From positions 22,177 through 86,176 of the forward strand of contig JAFTGD010000055.1 in the NCBI GenBank assembly GCA_017458065.1: a stretch of 64,000 bases of DNA, given 5' to 3'. This document shows, in pieces, positions 34,199 to 42,732 of the stretch. This DNA is from Oscillospiraceae bacterium. GTDB taxonomy: Bacteria > Bacillota > Clostridia > Oscillospirales > Oscillospiraceae. The notes below the pieces were generated by a model. It worked only from the letters and a program-made list of their open reading frames with translations. It did not search any database and was not told where the DNA came from. Position 1 is the first letter of the stretch. Every line of letters starts with the position of its first letter. Both the position numbers and the translations under genes were made by a program.

Positions 34199-36241
34199 AT
34201 GGCAAATTCAAATTCCTATCTTTACGAGGCCCTGATGGCTAAAACTGCGCAGAAAGAGACGCTCAAGGATGAAGAGATCCATCTGGATGATATTTCCCGC
34301 GTCAAAGTCCTCTCTCCCGGGCGTCAGGTTTTCAAGCGTTTTATCCGCAATCGCCTCGCCGTATTCGGAAGCATGCTTCTGATCATTATGTTTCTGTTCT
34401 CATTTTTCGGCCCCCTGTTTTACCGCTATGGACAGAAGCAGATTTTCTATAAATTCGACAAGCAGAACGTCAACTATGGCATGGCAAAGGAAAATACCGC
34501 TTATAACGGCTATTCCATCGACAGCAGCATTGAAATTGAACGACCTGTAGTAAACGCCATCAATTCCAACATCAAGCAGATGATTGCCAAAGGTCAGGAT
34601 CATGCGGTTCTCTTCGGAGAGTCCGGTGTCTATGCGCTGCAGAAGACCGGCGAAGAAATCTATGTCCTATCCCAGCTCGGTACGGCTCCTGTCTGTACCC
34701 TTGGGTCCGGCACCGTAAAGGTGGGAGTCTATGATTCCATTCGCAAATCCATTTCCTTCAGCGGGGCAGAGATCCCGGGGCTTGTCGAAGCCGCCTCTTC
34801 GATCAAAGGCAAAGGCGGTGTAGTTGAACTGGAAGGTATTTCCTATACCTTTACCAAAGGTGTCGGAAAAAGTTTCGATATCACCGCTGAGATGAGCGGT
34901 ATCCAGTACTCCGGAGAGGTTCCAGAAAACGGATTTGAAGAAGCCCTGGAGCAGGCCGTCCAGGAAGAAAGCGCAGCATTCTTTTTCTCCGAAACAGAAT
35001 TCATTACAAAAGCGAACGGCAGTATGACCGAGGTATTCCGAGTCAATTCGGAAGCTCCCGCCCGAGTCTTTTCCCGTCTAACGGCAGATACGCGGCAGCT
35101 TGGGCAGCAGGTTTCCGAAGAATTCCGTGTTGGTGCGTTGCTGGCAACAGCTGATGGCAGCACTTTCTCCGCCGACAGCAGAACCTTTACGGTAGCCTAC
35201 AAAGATGATGTCCTGACTGTTTTAGACGAAGATGGCAATGAATATGCCGAATTCACGGTCTTTTCTGTACGCCGTTATACCGGTGAAGACTCCATGGCCT
35301 ACGACCTCAAAAAAGCTATCGTAGAACACATTGCCGGCATGGAAGCAGCAGGATTGAAAACTGACTCGCTTGTCTACGCTCTTCCGCAACAGGCGGCAAA
35401 CGGAGAATACGTCTATGACGATGACGGGAATCTCCTGTACAATGACAGTGAAATGACGATCTCCCGCCGTGATACCGGCGAATATGTAATCAATGCAGAG
35501 CAGGTTATTTATGTCATTGACATGTTCTCTCCTCCAACATCCAAACACATCCTCGGTACGGACGGCGATGGATTTGATGTGCTGTCGCGCGTCATGTACG
35601 GCGGGCGCATTTCTCTGATGGTCGGCTTTGTTGTCGTCTTTCTAGAGTGTTTCCTTGGTATTGTCATGGGGGGTCTCGCCGGATACTACGGCGGCTGGGT
35701 GGATATGCTGATCATGCGGTTGGTGGACATTTTCTATTGCCTGCCTTCCCTGCCCATCATGATTATTCTCGGTGCAACGATGGATGCGCTCCGTATGGAC
35801 ACTTATATTCGTCTGCTGATTATGATGGCAGCCCTTGGTATTATGGGATGGGCTGGAGTAGCAAGACTGGTGCGCGGCCAGATTCTTTCTCTCCGTGAGC
35901 AGGAATTCATGGTGGCAACCGAGGCTACCGGCATCAAGGTTAAAGATCGCATTTTCCATCACCTTGTGCCCAATGTCATGCCGCAGCTGATTGTTACTGC
36001 AACTATGGGCATGGGCAGCGTCATCATCACTGAATCCACGCTTTCCTTCCTCGGTCTGGGTGTCAAACATCCTTTGGCAACCTGGGGCACGATCATTAAC
36101 TCGGTTTCGTCCGCCTCTGCCATGGCTCATTACGCACATATCTGGATTCCAGTGGGTCTGCTGATCTGCCTGACGGTTATCGCCTTCAACTTCGTCGGTG
36201 ACGGCCTGCGCGATGCCTACGACCCGAAAGCAAAACGATAA
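34199..36241 (+). CDS. Peptide ABC transporter permease (DppC-like) with large extracytosolic insert
   Basis: A 680-residue permease, more than twice the usual 280-310. The cytosolic N-terminus and TM1 (LAVFGSMLLIIMFLFSFFG, about 50-69) are normal, and from about residue 443 (FSPPTSKHILGTDGDGFDVL) the remaining helices and docking loop MVATEATGIKVKDRIFHH are typical. Between them lies an insert of about 370 residues, beta-rich, without TM segments, in the first external loop. ATG 34199 follows GGAGGG by 5 nt; an in-frame TTG at 34184 is less likely. The insert could contact the oversized binding protein. Confidence 0.92.
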   Translation: MANSNSYLYEALMAKTAQKETLKDEEIHLDDISRVKVLSPGRQVFKRFIRNRLAVFGSMLLIIMFLFSFFGPLFYRYGQKQIFYKFDKQNVNYGMAKENTAYNGYSIDSSIEIERPVVNAINSNIKQMIAKGQDHAVLFGESGVYALQKTGEEIYVLSQLGTAPVCTLGSGTVKVGVYDSIRKSISFSGAEIPGLVEAASSIKGKGGVVELEGISYTFTKGVGKSFDITAEMSGIQYSGEVPENGFEEALEQAVQEESAAFFFSETEFITKANGSMTEVFRVNSEAPARVFSRLTADTRQLGQQVSEEFRVGALLATADGSTFSADSRTFTVAYKDDVLTVLDEDGNEYAEFTVFSVRRYTGEDSMAYDLKKAIVEHIAGMEAAGLKTDSLVYALPQQAANGEYVYDDDGNLLYNDSEMTISRRDTGEYVINAEQVIYVIDMFSPPTSKHILGTDGDGFDVLSRVMYGGRISLMVGFVVVFLECFLGIVMGGLAGYYGGWVDMLIMRLVDIFYCLPSLPIMIILGATMDALRMDTYIRLLIMMAALGIMGWAGVARLVRGQILSLREQEFMVATEATGIKVKDRIFHHLVPNVMPQLIVTATMGMGSVIITESTLSFLGLGVKHPLATWGTIINSVSSASAMAHYAHIWIPVGLLICLTVIAFNFVGDGLRDAYDPKAKR

Positions 36242-36255
36242 GGAGGAGAATCATC

Positions 36256-37443
36256 ATGGCCAAAAATGAAACCAACAAATCCTCCTATATCTCAGCAAGC
36301 GAGTCACGGCGCATCACTCGCTTTAACCGCCGTGTCACCCGGAAGCTGGAGCAGGAGCGTGCCAATGCAAACAAAGATCCTGTCCTCTATACAACAAAAA
36401 TGGCAAATCCCGGCAACGTCGTGGAATTCGATAATGTATGCACTTACTTTTTTACTGATGTCGGTACGGTAAAAGCTGTTGATGGAGTCAGTTTTGAGGT
36501 GCCAATCGGGAAAACCGTCGGTGTTGTTGGTGAATCCGGATGTGGTAAGTCCGTTACCAGTCTTTCGCTCATGCAATTGCTGCAACGTCCTTCCGGCCAG
36601 ACGGTCGGCGGAGAGATTCGTTTTAACCTGGGAGACGGTACGGCGTATAACATCGTCAACACACCGAATACCATCATGGAAACTATCCGCGGAAACAAGA
36701 TTTCCATGATTTTCCAGGAACCAATGACTGCGTTGAACCCGGTCTTCCGGATCGGCGAGCAAGTCGATGAGGTGACCTTACTCCACAATCCTGAAATGAG
36801 TAAGGATGATGCAAAGGCACGTACCCTCGAAATGCTGGAGCTGGTTGGAATTGCCAATCGCGAAGGCGTCTATAACATGTATCCTCACGAACTCTCCGGT
36901 GGAATGCGGCAACGAATCTGCATTGCGATTGCCCTCGCCTGCTCTCCCACGCTGATTATCGCAGATGAGCCTACAACCGCACTGGACGTGACGATCCAGG
37001 CCCAGATTCTGGACTTGCTGCAAAACCTGAAGAACAAGCTGAATTCCTCTATCATGCTGATTACCCATGATTTGGGCGTTGTCGCCGGAATGGCGGATTA
37101 CGTCGTCGTCATGTATGCCGGACGAGTGGTGGAAAAAGGCACTGCTGAGGACATTTTCCATCATCCTGCTCACCCGTATACCATCGGTCTTATGCGCTCA
37201 AAACCTGTCGTCGGCAAAAAAGTGGAAGCACTGTATAATATTCCGGGGAGCGTTCCCAACCCAGTTGAGATGCCGAACTACTGTTATTTCCGGGATCGCT
37301 GTGAGATGCAGTGTGGACACTGTGCAGGTCAGTATCCTCCGGAAATCCGTATCAGTGACACCCATATCGTATCCTGTTATCGTTTCTTGGAGGAAGGCTC
37401 TGTCCTTGGGTATCCCAAGTCCGTCAACGTGGAGGAACTATAA
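36256..37443 (+). CDS. Peptide ABC transporter ATPase (DppD-like)
   Basis: A 395-residue cytosolic ATPase. Walker A is GESGCGKSV, the signature motif LSGGMRQRICIA, Walker B LIIADEPTTALD. The C-terminal oligopeptide-transport domain has cysteines in CYFRDRCEMQCGHC, where some DppD/OppF proteins bind an Fe-S cluster. An N-terminal extension of about 50 residues rich in Ser, Arg and Asn precedes the domain. Start follows AAGGAGGAG. Partner: the ATPase at 37445. Confidence 0.95.
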   Translation: MAKNETNKSSYISASESRRITRFNRRVTRKLEQERANANKDPVLYTTKMANPGNVVEFDNVCTYFFTDVGTVKAVDGVSFEVPIGKTVGVVGESGCGKSVTSLSLMQLLQRPSGQTVGGEIRFNLGDGTAYNIVNTPNTIMETIRGNKISMIFQEPMTALNPVFRIGEQVDEVTLLHNPEMSKDDAKARTLEMLELVGIANREGVYNMYPHELSGGMRQRICIAIALACSPTLIIADEPTTALDVTIQAQILDLLQNLKNKLNSSIMLITHDLGVVAGMADYVVVMYAGRVVEKGTAEDIFHHPAHPYTIGLMRSKPVVGKKVEALYNIPGSVPNPVEMPNYCYFRDRCEMQCGHCAGQYPPEIRISDTHIVSCYRFLEEGSVLGYPKSVNVEEL

Positions 37444-37444
37444 G

Positions 37445-38530
37445 ATGAGTGACAGCAAAGTTATGACCGATACCGAGAACGAGTACCTCCTGGAAGTCAA
37501 TAATCTGGTCAAGTGGTTCCCCATCAAGTCCAGCTTCTTCAAACAGACTATTGGCAATGTCAAGGCGGTTGACGGCGTCAGTTTTAAGATTCGCCGCGGA
37601 GAGACTATGGGGCTGGTCGGAGAATCCGGCTGCGGGAAATCCACCTGTGGGCGGACAATTCTCCGCCTGCAGGAAAAGACTTCCGGAGAGGTTCTGCTTG
37701 GCGGGCAGGATATTTTCGCATTGAGCAAAGAAGAACTGCGAAAAATGCGTCCCAAGATGCAGATTGTTTTCCAGGATCCCTATTCCAGCCTTTCTCCCCG
37801 TCTGCCGGTTGGCGAGATCATCGGCGAAGCGGTAAGGGAACACAATATTGTTTCTCCTGACAAGTTTGATGATTACATTACCCGGGTTATGGAAGTTTGC
37901 GGACTCCCTGAATACTATAAGGATCGGTATCCTCACGAGTTTTCCGGCGGCCAGCGTCAGAGAATCTGCATTGCCCGTGCCCTGGCACTTTCTCCGGACT
38001 TCATCGTCTGCGATGAGCCGGTGTCAGCGCTGGACGTATCTATTCAGGCACAGATTATCAACTTGCTCAAACAGCTCCAAAAAGACTTTGGGCTCACCTA
38101 TCTCTTTATCTCTCACGATCTGAGTGTTGTCGAGCACATTTCGGATACGGTAGGCGTGATGTATCTCGGTTCAATGGTAGAATATGCCGAAACCGAAAAA
38201 ATATTCTCGAACCCGCTCAACCCCTATACCAAAGCTCTGTTTTCCGCCATTCCGATCCCGGACCCGGATGCAAAAATCAACCGTATCATCCTCAAAGGCA
38301 GTATCCCCAGCCCGGCAAATCCTCCGAAGGGCTGCAAATTCCACACGCGCTGCGAAAGCTGCATGGAAGTATGCCGTTACGCTCCTCCGGAGTGGCTTGA
38401 GGTCGAAAACGGCCACTTCTGTGCCTGTCATCTCTACAACGACGAAGCGGCTCAGAAGCGGGCAGAAGATATCACACAGCTGGAGAAGTCAAAGAGTCCT
38501 TATACAGCTGCAGAGCAGAAAGAGGTGTAA
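37445..38530 (+). CDS. Peptide ABC transporter ATPase (DppF-like)
   Basis: A 361-residue cytosolic ATPase with Walker A GESGCGKSTCGRTIL, signature FSGGQRQRICIARAL, Walker B FIVCDEPVSALDVS, and a C-terminal CKFHTRCESCMEVC cysteine cluster. I place the start at ATG 37445, one base after the DppD stop; the open frame runs further upstream within dppD but without a start signal. It forms the heterodimeric motor with the preceding gene. Confidence 0.95.
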   Translation: MSDSKVMTDTENEYLLEVNNLVKWFPIKSSFFKQTIGNVKAVDGVSFKIRRGETMGLVGESGCGKSTCGRTILRLQEKTSGEVLLGGQDIFALSKEELRKMRPKMQIVFQDPYSSLSPRLPVGEIIGEAVREHNIVSPDKFDDYITRVMEVCGLPEYYKDRYPHEFSGGQRQRICIARALALSPDFIVCDEPVSALDVSIQAQIINLLKQLQKDFGLTYLFISHDLSVVEHISDTVGVMYLGSMVEYAETEKIFSNPLNPYTKALFSAIPIPDPDAKINRIILKGSIPSPANPPKGCKFHTRCESCMEVCRYAPPEWLEVENGHFCACHLYNDEAAQKRAEDITQLEKSKSPYTAAEQKEV

Positions 38531-38533
38531 ACA

Positions 38534-38797
38534 ATGGCAGGCCGTCGTAACATTCCTGACCCGGAGGATGATGGTCGGACCATTGCAAACATGAACGTGG
38601 ATGGGATGCCTTGGTACCACCGCTCACAGGAGGACGATTCGAAGGCATATCAAACTTCTTCCGTGCCAATGACCCGAGAAGAACAACGAATCTACACTTG
38701 GGCAGCTATTAAAGCCGGTCTTGTGATTGTTTTGGTCTTCGCAGTTGTATTCCTGCTGTTTCTCCTCTTCTGTGACTACGTCTGGTTCGGAAACTGA
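38534..38797 (+). CDS. Small single-TM protein of the peptide transporter operon
   Basis: An 87-residue protein starting 3 bp after the DppF stop. The first 55 residues are polar (RRNIPDPEDDGRTIANMNVD); residues 58-80 form a TM helix (AGLVIVLVFAVVFLLFLLF). No known family comes to mind. Tight linkage and the terminator right after it indicate it is part of the transporter operon, perhaps an assembly or regulatory subunit. Confidence 0.7.
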   Translation: MAGRRNIPDPEDDGRTIANMNVDGMPWYHRSQEDDSKAYQTSSVPMTREEQRIYTWAAIKAGLVIVLVFAVVFLLFLLFCDYVWFGN

Positions 38798-38825
38798 AAT
38801 CGATCTTGCAATTATATTTACCTAC

Positions 38826-38868
38826 GCATATCAAAAAGCTGACCATTCCGGTCAGCTTTTTGATATGC
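38826..38868. terminator. Terminator of the peptide transporter operon
   Basis: GCATATCAAAAAGCTGACC and its exact complement form a 19-bp stem around ATTCC. The A-run and U-run in the arms make it work on both strands. Confidence 0.85.
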
Positions 38869-38978
38869 AGGGGGAATTATAACTTTTTTCCCTCCGGTGA
38901 GACTAATTGAGACTGGCGAAGACAGTATCGTTCCCGACGGTTGAGAACCTGTCTTTCAGGCGGAGCAGCAAGAGGTCT

Positions 38979-39599
38979 TCATGGTAATAGCGTGTAGCTC
39001 CAGCTGCCGAGCTTCTTTCCGCGATATTCAAACCATTGCTCATTAAACTCGACAAAGCCGTTCTTTTTGTAGAACTTCCTGTTTCCCTCGGAGTTTGTGA
39101 ACAGGCAGAGCGTATTGCCTCCGTGTTCCTTCACATAGGGCAGGATACACTCGTGCAGCATTTTCGTACCGATCCCCTGACCCTTGCGGCTCGGCTCAAC
39201 GGTCAGCAGATTCAGATACCACACCTCCCCGGCCAAGCGGTGGCAGGGCTGCCCGGCCTTGCCTTCCATCGCGTTCCACGCAGCAACATTCCTGACGCCG
39301 CCCTGCAGAAAGCATCTGCCGAAGCCCGCCTTCATGTATGCCATGTCGGAGGGCTTTTTGTATTCCGGCGGGCAGAGCATGGCCACCGCCACAATCTGGC
39401 CGCTGTCCTTTGCTGTAAAGAAGGTCGCCGGTCCATCGTTGAGCTTCACCTCGATCTGAAGCATGGTATTCAGAAAGCGCCTGCGCTTCTTTTCGTTGGG
39501 AACATAATCGGTGAAGTATTCATAATCGCCAAAGGCCCGGGCGGCCAGCGCCGCACACTCCTCGTGTTCATGCGGCAGCATCTTTTCAAAAGTCAACAT
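38979..39599 (-). CDS. GNAT family N-acetyltransferase
   Basis: A 206-residue cytosolic acetyltransferase. The acetyl-CoA binding motif is VEPSRKGQGIGTKMLHECIL, and NRKFYKKNGFVEF is the C-terminal GNAT block. The acceptor substrate is not evident. The start codon overlaps the end of a 44-codon frame on the same strand (39586-39720), so the two are probably coupled. Confidence 0.88.
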   Translation of the reverse strand: MLTFEKMLPHEHEECAALAARAFGDYEYFTDYVPNEKKRRRFLNTMLQIEVKLNDGPATFFTAKDSGQIVAVAMLCPPEYKKPSDMAYMKAGFGRCFLQGGVRNVAAWNAMEGKAGQPCHRLAGEVWYLNLLTVEPSRKGQGIGTKMLHECILPYVKEHGGNTLCLFTNSEGNRKFYKKNGFVEFNEQWFEYRGKKLGSWSYTLLP

Positions 39600-39720
39600 T
39601 GGAATCCCCCTTTAGCTTCCGACACAGATCCTCGATGCCTCCGTGAAGCCATCGGGAAAGATCGTCGCCATTTTTATTGATTTCCATTTTTTCAACACCG
39701 TCGTCGTTTGCCTGATACAT
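39586..39720 (-). CDS. Short upstream ORF coupled to the acetyltransferase gene
   Basis: A 44-residue frame: ATG 39720 is preceded by GGGAGG at 6 nt, a strong ribosome site. The peptide runs MYQANDDGVEKMEINKNGDD and ends KLKGDSNVDF, acidic with one Cys and Trp. Its stop lies inside the first codons of the GNAT gene (ATG at 39599), giving a 14-bp overlap, while the GNAT gene itself has only GGGGGA. No family recognised. It may be a small protein or a translational coupler. Confidence 0.6.
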   Translation of the reverse strand: MYQANDDGVEKMEINKNGDDLSRWLHGGIEDLCRKLKGDSNVDF

Positions 39721-39752
39721 CAGACGCCTCCCGGCTTGCCAAAACAAAAATC

Positions 39753-39814
39753 GTGACATTTGTAACGGTTCGTATTATAATGGCTCGCACAGGAGTTTGC
39801 AAGCGTTGGAACGC
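39753..39814 (+). promoter_or_regulatory. Promoter and possible operator of the truncated TetR gene
   Basis: GTGACA (39753-39758) and TATAAT (39776-39781) are 17 bp apart. Downstream the palindrome GCGTTGGAACGC (39803-39814) could be a TetR-type operator. AGGAGGG precedes the ATG at 39844. Confidence 0.55.
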
Positions 39815-39843
39815 AATCGTTACGCATCAGGAGGGATTGTAAC

Positions 39844-40023
39844 ATGGACAAGGCGACGCAATCCAAGGAGAGGATTTCGGAGGCGCTGCTCCACTTGCTG
39901 AGAACAACACCCTATACGGATATCACCGTCCAAAGCCTTGCCGACTGCGCAGGGGTATCCAGGATGTCTTTTTACCGCAACTTTGACAGCAAAGATGAAG
40001 TCATCGCTCAGCGTCAGCCATAA
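39844..40023 (+). pseudogene. TetR-family regulator, truncated after the HTH
   Basis: The 59-codon frame has a complete TetR HTH: LLHLLRTTPYTDITVQSLAD then AGVSRMSFYRNFDSKDEVI. After that the sequence passes into an HMG-CoA-lyase-like gene in another frame and stops at TAA 40021. The ligand domain of about 130 residues is missing. Promoter and ribosome site are intact, so an isolated DNA-binding domain may still be made. The cause looks like a deletion with a junction near 40010. Confidence 0.8.
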
Positions 40024-40606
40024 CAAAGCCAATATCAACCGTACCCATGAGCAGTCTCTGGACGCCTATAAGGAGATCCGGGCAACCTATCCCGATATGG
40101 ACGTCATTGTGGACCTTGCCACCACCTTCGGATGCCCCTTTGAGGGGAAATACACCGACCCGGCCGCAGTTGTCGCCTTTCTGAAGGACTATGTTGACGT
40201 CGGCATGACAGAAGTCTGCCTCTGCGACACCATCGGCATCGCAGATCCCGCCCAGGTCAAAGCCGTGATTGGCGCGGTGAAGACAGCCTATCCCGCTCTG
40301 AAGCTGGCGGTACACTTTCACGACACCAGGGGCCTCGGCATGGTCAACACCCTGACCGCCATGGAAGCCGGCGTTGATGAGATCCAGTCCACCCTCGGGG
40401 GCTTGGGCGGCTGCCCCTTTGCGCCGGGCGCTTCCGGGAATCTGGCCACAGAAGACACGGTCTGGATGCTCAACGAAATGGGCTATGACACCGGTATCAG
40501 CTTCTCCAAAATCCTTGCCGCAGCAAAGCATGAGAAGGAGCTGATCGACGGCAATTACAGCGGTCACCATATCGATATCGAAAAAGAGACGCCCTGTAAG
40601 GCGTGA
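40010..40606 (+). pseudogene. HMG-CoA lyase-like gene, 5'-truncated
   Basis: From SVSHNKANINRTHEQSLDAY onward the frame follows the HMGL-like TIM barrel: CDTIGIADPAQVKAVIG, VHFHDTRGLGMVNTL with the metal-binding HXH, and GLGGCPFAPGASGNLATED with the catalytic Cys. About 110 N-terminal residues, including the first metal ligand, are missing and replaced by the end of the truncated TetR gene. Normal members have about 300 residues. An in-frame ATG at 39938 has no ribosome site, so it is probably not functional. Confidence 0.85.
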
Positions 40607-40619
40607 TTTCTCCCCGGCC

Positions 40620-40671
40620 AAAAGCCGGATAAGGCAGCGGGATTATCTTCCCGCTCTCTTATCCGGCTTTT
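40620..40671 (+). terminator. Terminator after the truncated lyase gene
   Basis: AAAAGCCGGATAAG pairs with CTTATCCGGCTTTT at the ends, with an inner AGCGGGA/TCCCGCT stem, followed by CCTTGCC. The retained terminator shows that the 3' end of the old gene is intact. Confidence 0.8.
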
Positions 40672-40833
40672 CCTTGCCTGAATCACATGTCTTTCATCGT
40701 TTTTTGTCGCCACCGCTTGAAATCAGAAACGCTGCCGTGCTGCCTTCATGGAAAACGACCCAAAATACTTGTTGAGCGATTCATGTTTCCATGTTCTGTT
40801 CGTTTTTCAGTCAAGTCGAAGTTCGGAACCTGC

Positions 40834-41076
40834 TTACAGAAACATCGCCATGTAGTGCGGTAACGTGATTTTCCCACTGGTTGTACCGATGTTCCCGTCG
40901 ACAAATTTGTAAGCTTCACTGGGGCGAAATTGTTCAATAAAGCGGTTGAGCGAAGGGCTGGAAGTATTTCCGGCTTTGACCTCGACAGGGACAACTTCTC
41001 CATTCCGCTCTATGATAAACTCATTCTCCATAGAACTGTTGTCTGTCTTGTAATAATTCAGGTTAATAGGCAGCAA
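40834..41076 (-). pseudogene. C-terminal remnant of a DUF4143-type ATPase
   Basis: The frame reads NEFIIERNGEVVPVEVKAGN then SLNRFIEQFRPSEAYKFVDG, the conserved nuclease-like tail of this ATPase family (compare EIDILLV and YPIEIKKS in the gene at 3556). The ATPase domain is absent. Upstream the sequence changes to unrelated low-GC DNA. A second, intact family member lies 36 kb away in this window, but the tails differ, so it is not a recent duplicate. Confidence 0.7.
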
Positions 41077-41301
41077 CGAAGAAGTCAAGAGGAAGATGCA
41101 TATTTTTGGACTGTTATTTTTAACAGTATTGCACATTTTTGGACATTGCTCGACGGCAATTTTGCATATTTTCAATTTTACATGTGACCGGAGCCTCACT
41201 TTAGATTTTTACCGTATTTGACTTTTGATTATTCCCATAATATACTTTGGAATATTCCGTTGCCATTTTTGTCGCCGAAATGGAGAGAAGCGGCTTTGCT
41301 C

Positions 41302-41334
41302 AATCGCACCCATGAGCCGTCTCTGAACGCCTAT
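41302..41334 (+). repeat. Small duplicate of the HMG-CoA lyase-like gene
   Basis: Thirty-three bases match 40037-40069 at 29 positions and keep the NRTHE-SL-AY reading. This is either the remnant of a second lyase gene or a copy left by a rearrangement. The rest of 41077-41420 holds no recognisable gene and is AT-richer than its surroundings. Confidence 0.55.
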
Positions 41335-41420
41335 CATACCTTCCCGGCGGATGTTGCGGCGAAGCGGCGCTCTGTGGTATACTTGCAGCTCAGGATTTGC
41401 CGCAGGAGGTGATTCTTCCC

Positions 41421-42575
41421 ATGAATATCTTCGGATACCTGGATTGGCGTGCGGATGTGCCTTTTTCCGCCGTGCCGTTTAACGACGTGGATAATCTGAT
41501 TCTGTCGGAGCTTGCCTATACCGACTTTGGAGGCATCGTCCCGGAGACCGGCGAGAGCATCCCTCTGTCGGGTGCACATGATCTGTTCTTTGCCTCCCAC
41601 AGCGCTGAGGAATTGCGCGCCAGTTCTTCTTTCCTTGCAAAATCCCCTCTGCTGATGGAAGGCATGCTGTCCGGCGCGCGTTTCGCGGATACCAGACTGT
41701 GCCGCTATATCAACGAGGTCGACGCGGACAGGAGCGCCCAGATCTCCGCGGTCACATTTCTCCTCGACGACGGATCCGCTTATGTCGCTTTTCGCGGAAC
41801 GGACAACAGCCTGACCGGGTGGAAAGAGGACTTCAATCTCGGCTATCTGTCAGAAACCGCCGGACAAAAACGCGCTGTGGAATATCTCAACCAAACCGCG
41901 TCTCTCGTTTCGCGCCCCTTACGGGTAGGCGGGCACTCGAAGGGCGGCAACTTTGCGGTCTATGCCACCGCCTGCTGCAATGTCCGGGACAGGATTCTGT
42001 CCGTGTACTCCAACGACGGCCCCGGCTTCCGGGAGGAGGTCCTTCTGACGGAGGGGTATCGCGCCATCCTTCCAAAGGTCATACACATCATCCCGGATAC
42101 CTCTGTGATCGGCCTGCTGCTATCCAGCGCCGCAGAACGCCGTGTCGTCAAGAGCTCCGCAGCGGGCATCATGCAGCACGACGGATTCAGCTGGGAAACA
42201 GACCGCAGCGGTTTTGTGGAGGCGGAGCTGTCCGAGCTCGGAAAGCTGATTGACAGGACGCTGGACACCTGGATTGCGGGCATGGATGACGAAACCAGAA
42301 TGTCCCTGACGGAGACCCTTTTCACCGCGTTTGAGTCAACCGGCAAGAGCACTTTCCATGAGATCGGCTCGCAGAAACTCAAAAGCACAGAGGCAATTCT
42401 CTCCACGATGGTCGCGCTCCCAAAAGAGAAGCAGTCTGAGTTTATCCGCCTGGCCGGACAGCTGGTGCAGAGCGGCGGTCAGGCCGCCTTATCGAAGCTC
42501 CCTGAGATGATCCACGGAAGGAAAAGCGCCGAACCGGCGCCGTCGGGCGAAGGCGCCGCCGGGCAGGAGGCGTGA
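41421..42575 (+). CDS. Mbeg1-like alpha/beta hydrolase (DUF2974)
   Basis: A 384-residue cytosolic protein. It has LILSELAYTDFGGIVPE near the start, AYVAFRGTDNSLTGWKEDFN, and the nucleophile elbow VGGHSKGGNFAVYA typical of this lipase-like family in Firmicutes. The last 20 residues are low-complexity Ala/Gly/Pro. ATG 41421 follows AGGAGGTGAT, a near-perfect ribosome site, by 7 nt; an upstream in-frame TTG is unlikely. Substrate unknown. Confidence 0.88.
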   Translation: MNIFGYLDWRADVPFSAVPFNDVDNLILSELAYTDFGGIVPETGESIPLSGAHDLFFASHSAEELRASSSFLAKSPLLMEGMLSGARFADTRLCRYINEVDADRSAQISAVTFLLDDGSAYVAFRGTDNSLTGWKEDFNLGYLSETAGQKRAVEYLNQTASLVSRPLRVGGHSKGGNFAVYATACCNVRDRILSVYSNDGPGFREEVLLTEGYRAILPKVIHIIPDTSVIGLLLSSAAERRVVKSSAAGIMQHDGFSWETDRSGFVEAELSELGKLIDRTLDTWIAGMDDETRMSLTETLFTAFESTGKSTFHEIGSQKLKSTEAILSTMVALPKEKQSEFIRLAGQLVQSGGQAALSKLPEMIHGRKSAEPAPSGEGAAGQEA

Positions 42576-42667
42576 AAGGGAAGCGCCTCTGCGCTCAGAA
42601 TCCCTCAAAGGTTTTCAGGAAGATGAAAAAGAGCAACAATTTTTCTCAAAATTCAAAAAATCCCCTT

Positions 42668-42708
42668 GCGTAAGGTATTGCTTGTTACGCGGCGTCATGT
42701 TGTAGAAT
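42668..42708 (+). promoter_or_regulatory. MerR-type promoter with long spacer
   Basis: TTGCTT (42678-42683) and TAGAAT (42703-42708) are 19 bp apart, the long spacer typical of MerR-activated promoters. The inverted repeat GCGTAA (42668-42673) and TTACGC (42685-42690) overlaps the -35 box. It lies 24 bp before the MerR start, suggesting autoregulation. Confidence 0.55.
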
Positions 42709-42732
42709 CCATGGCGTGAGGAGGTGAAAGCT

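Noticed and set aside
37067-37444. Upstream part of the open frame that leads into the second peptide-transporter ATPase.
   Set aside because: It overlaps the DppD-like gene in another frame and lacks homology; the ATPase begins at ATG 37445, where similarity starts.
40746-41003. Minus-strand frame overlapping the DUF4143 remnant in another frame.
   Set aside because: It has no recognisable residues; the frame at 40834-41076 carries the conserved tail.
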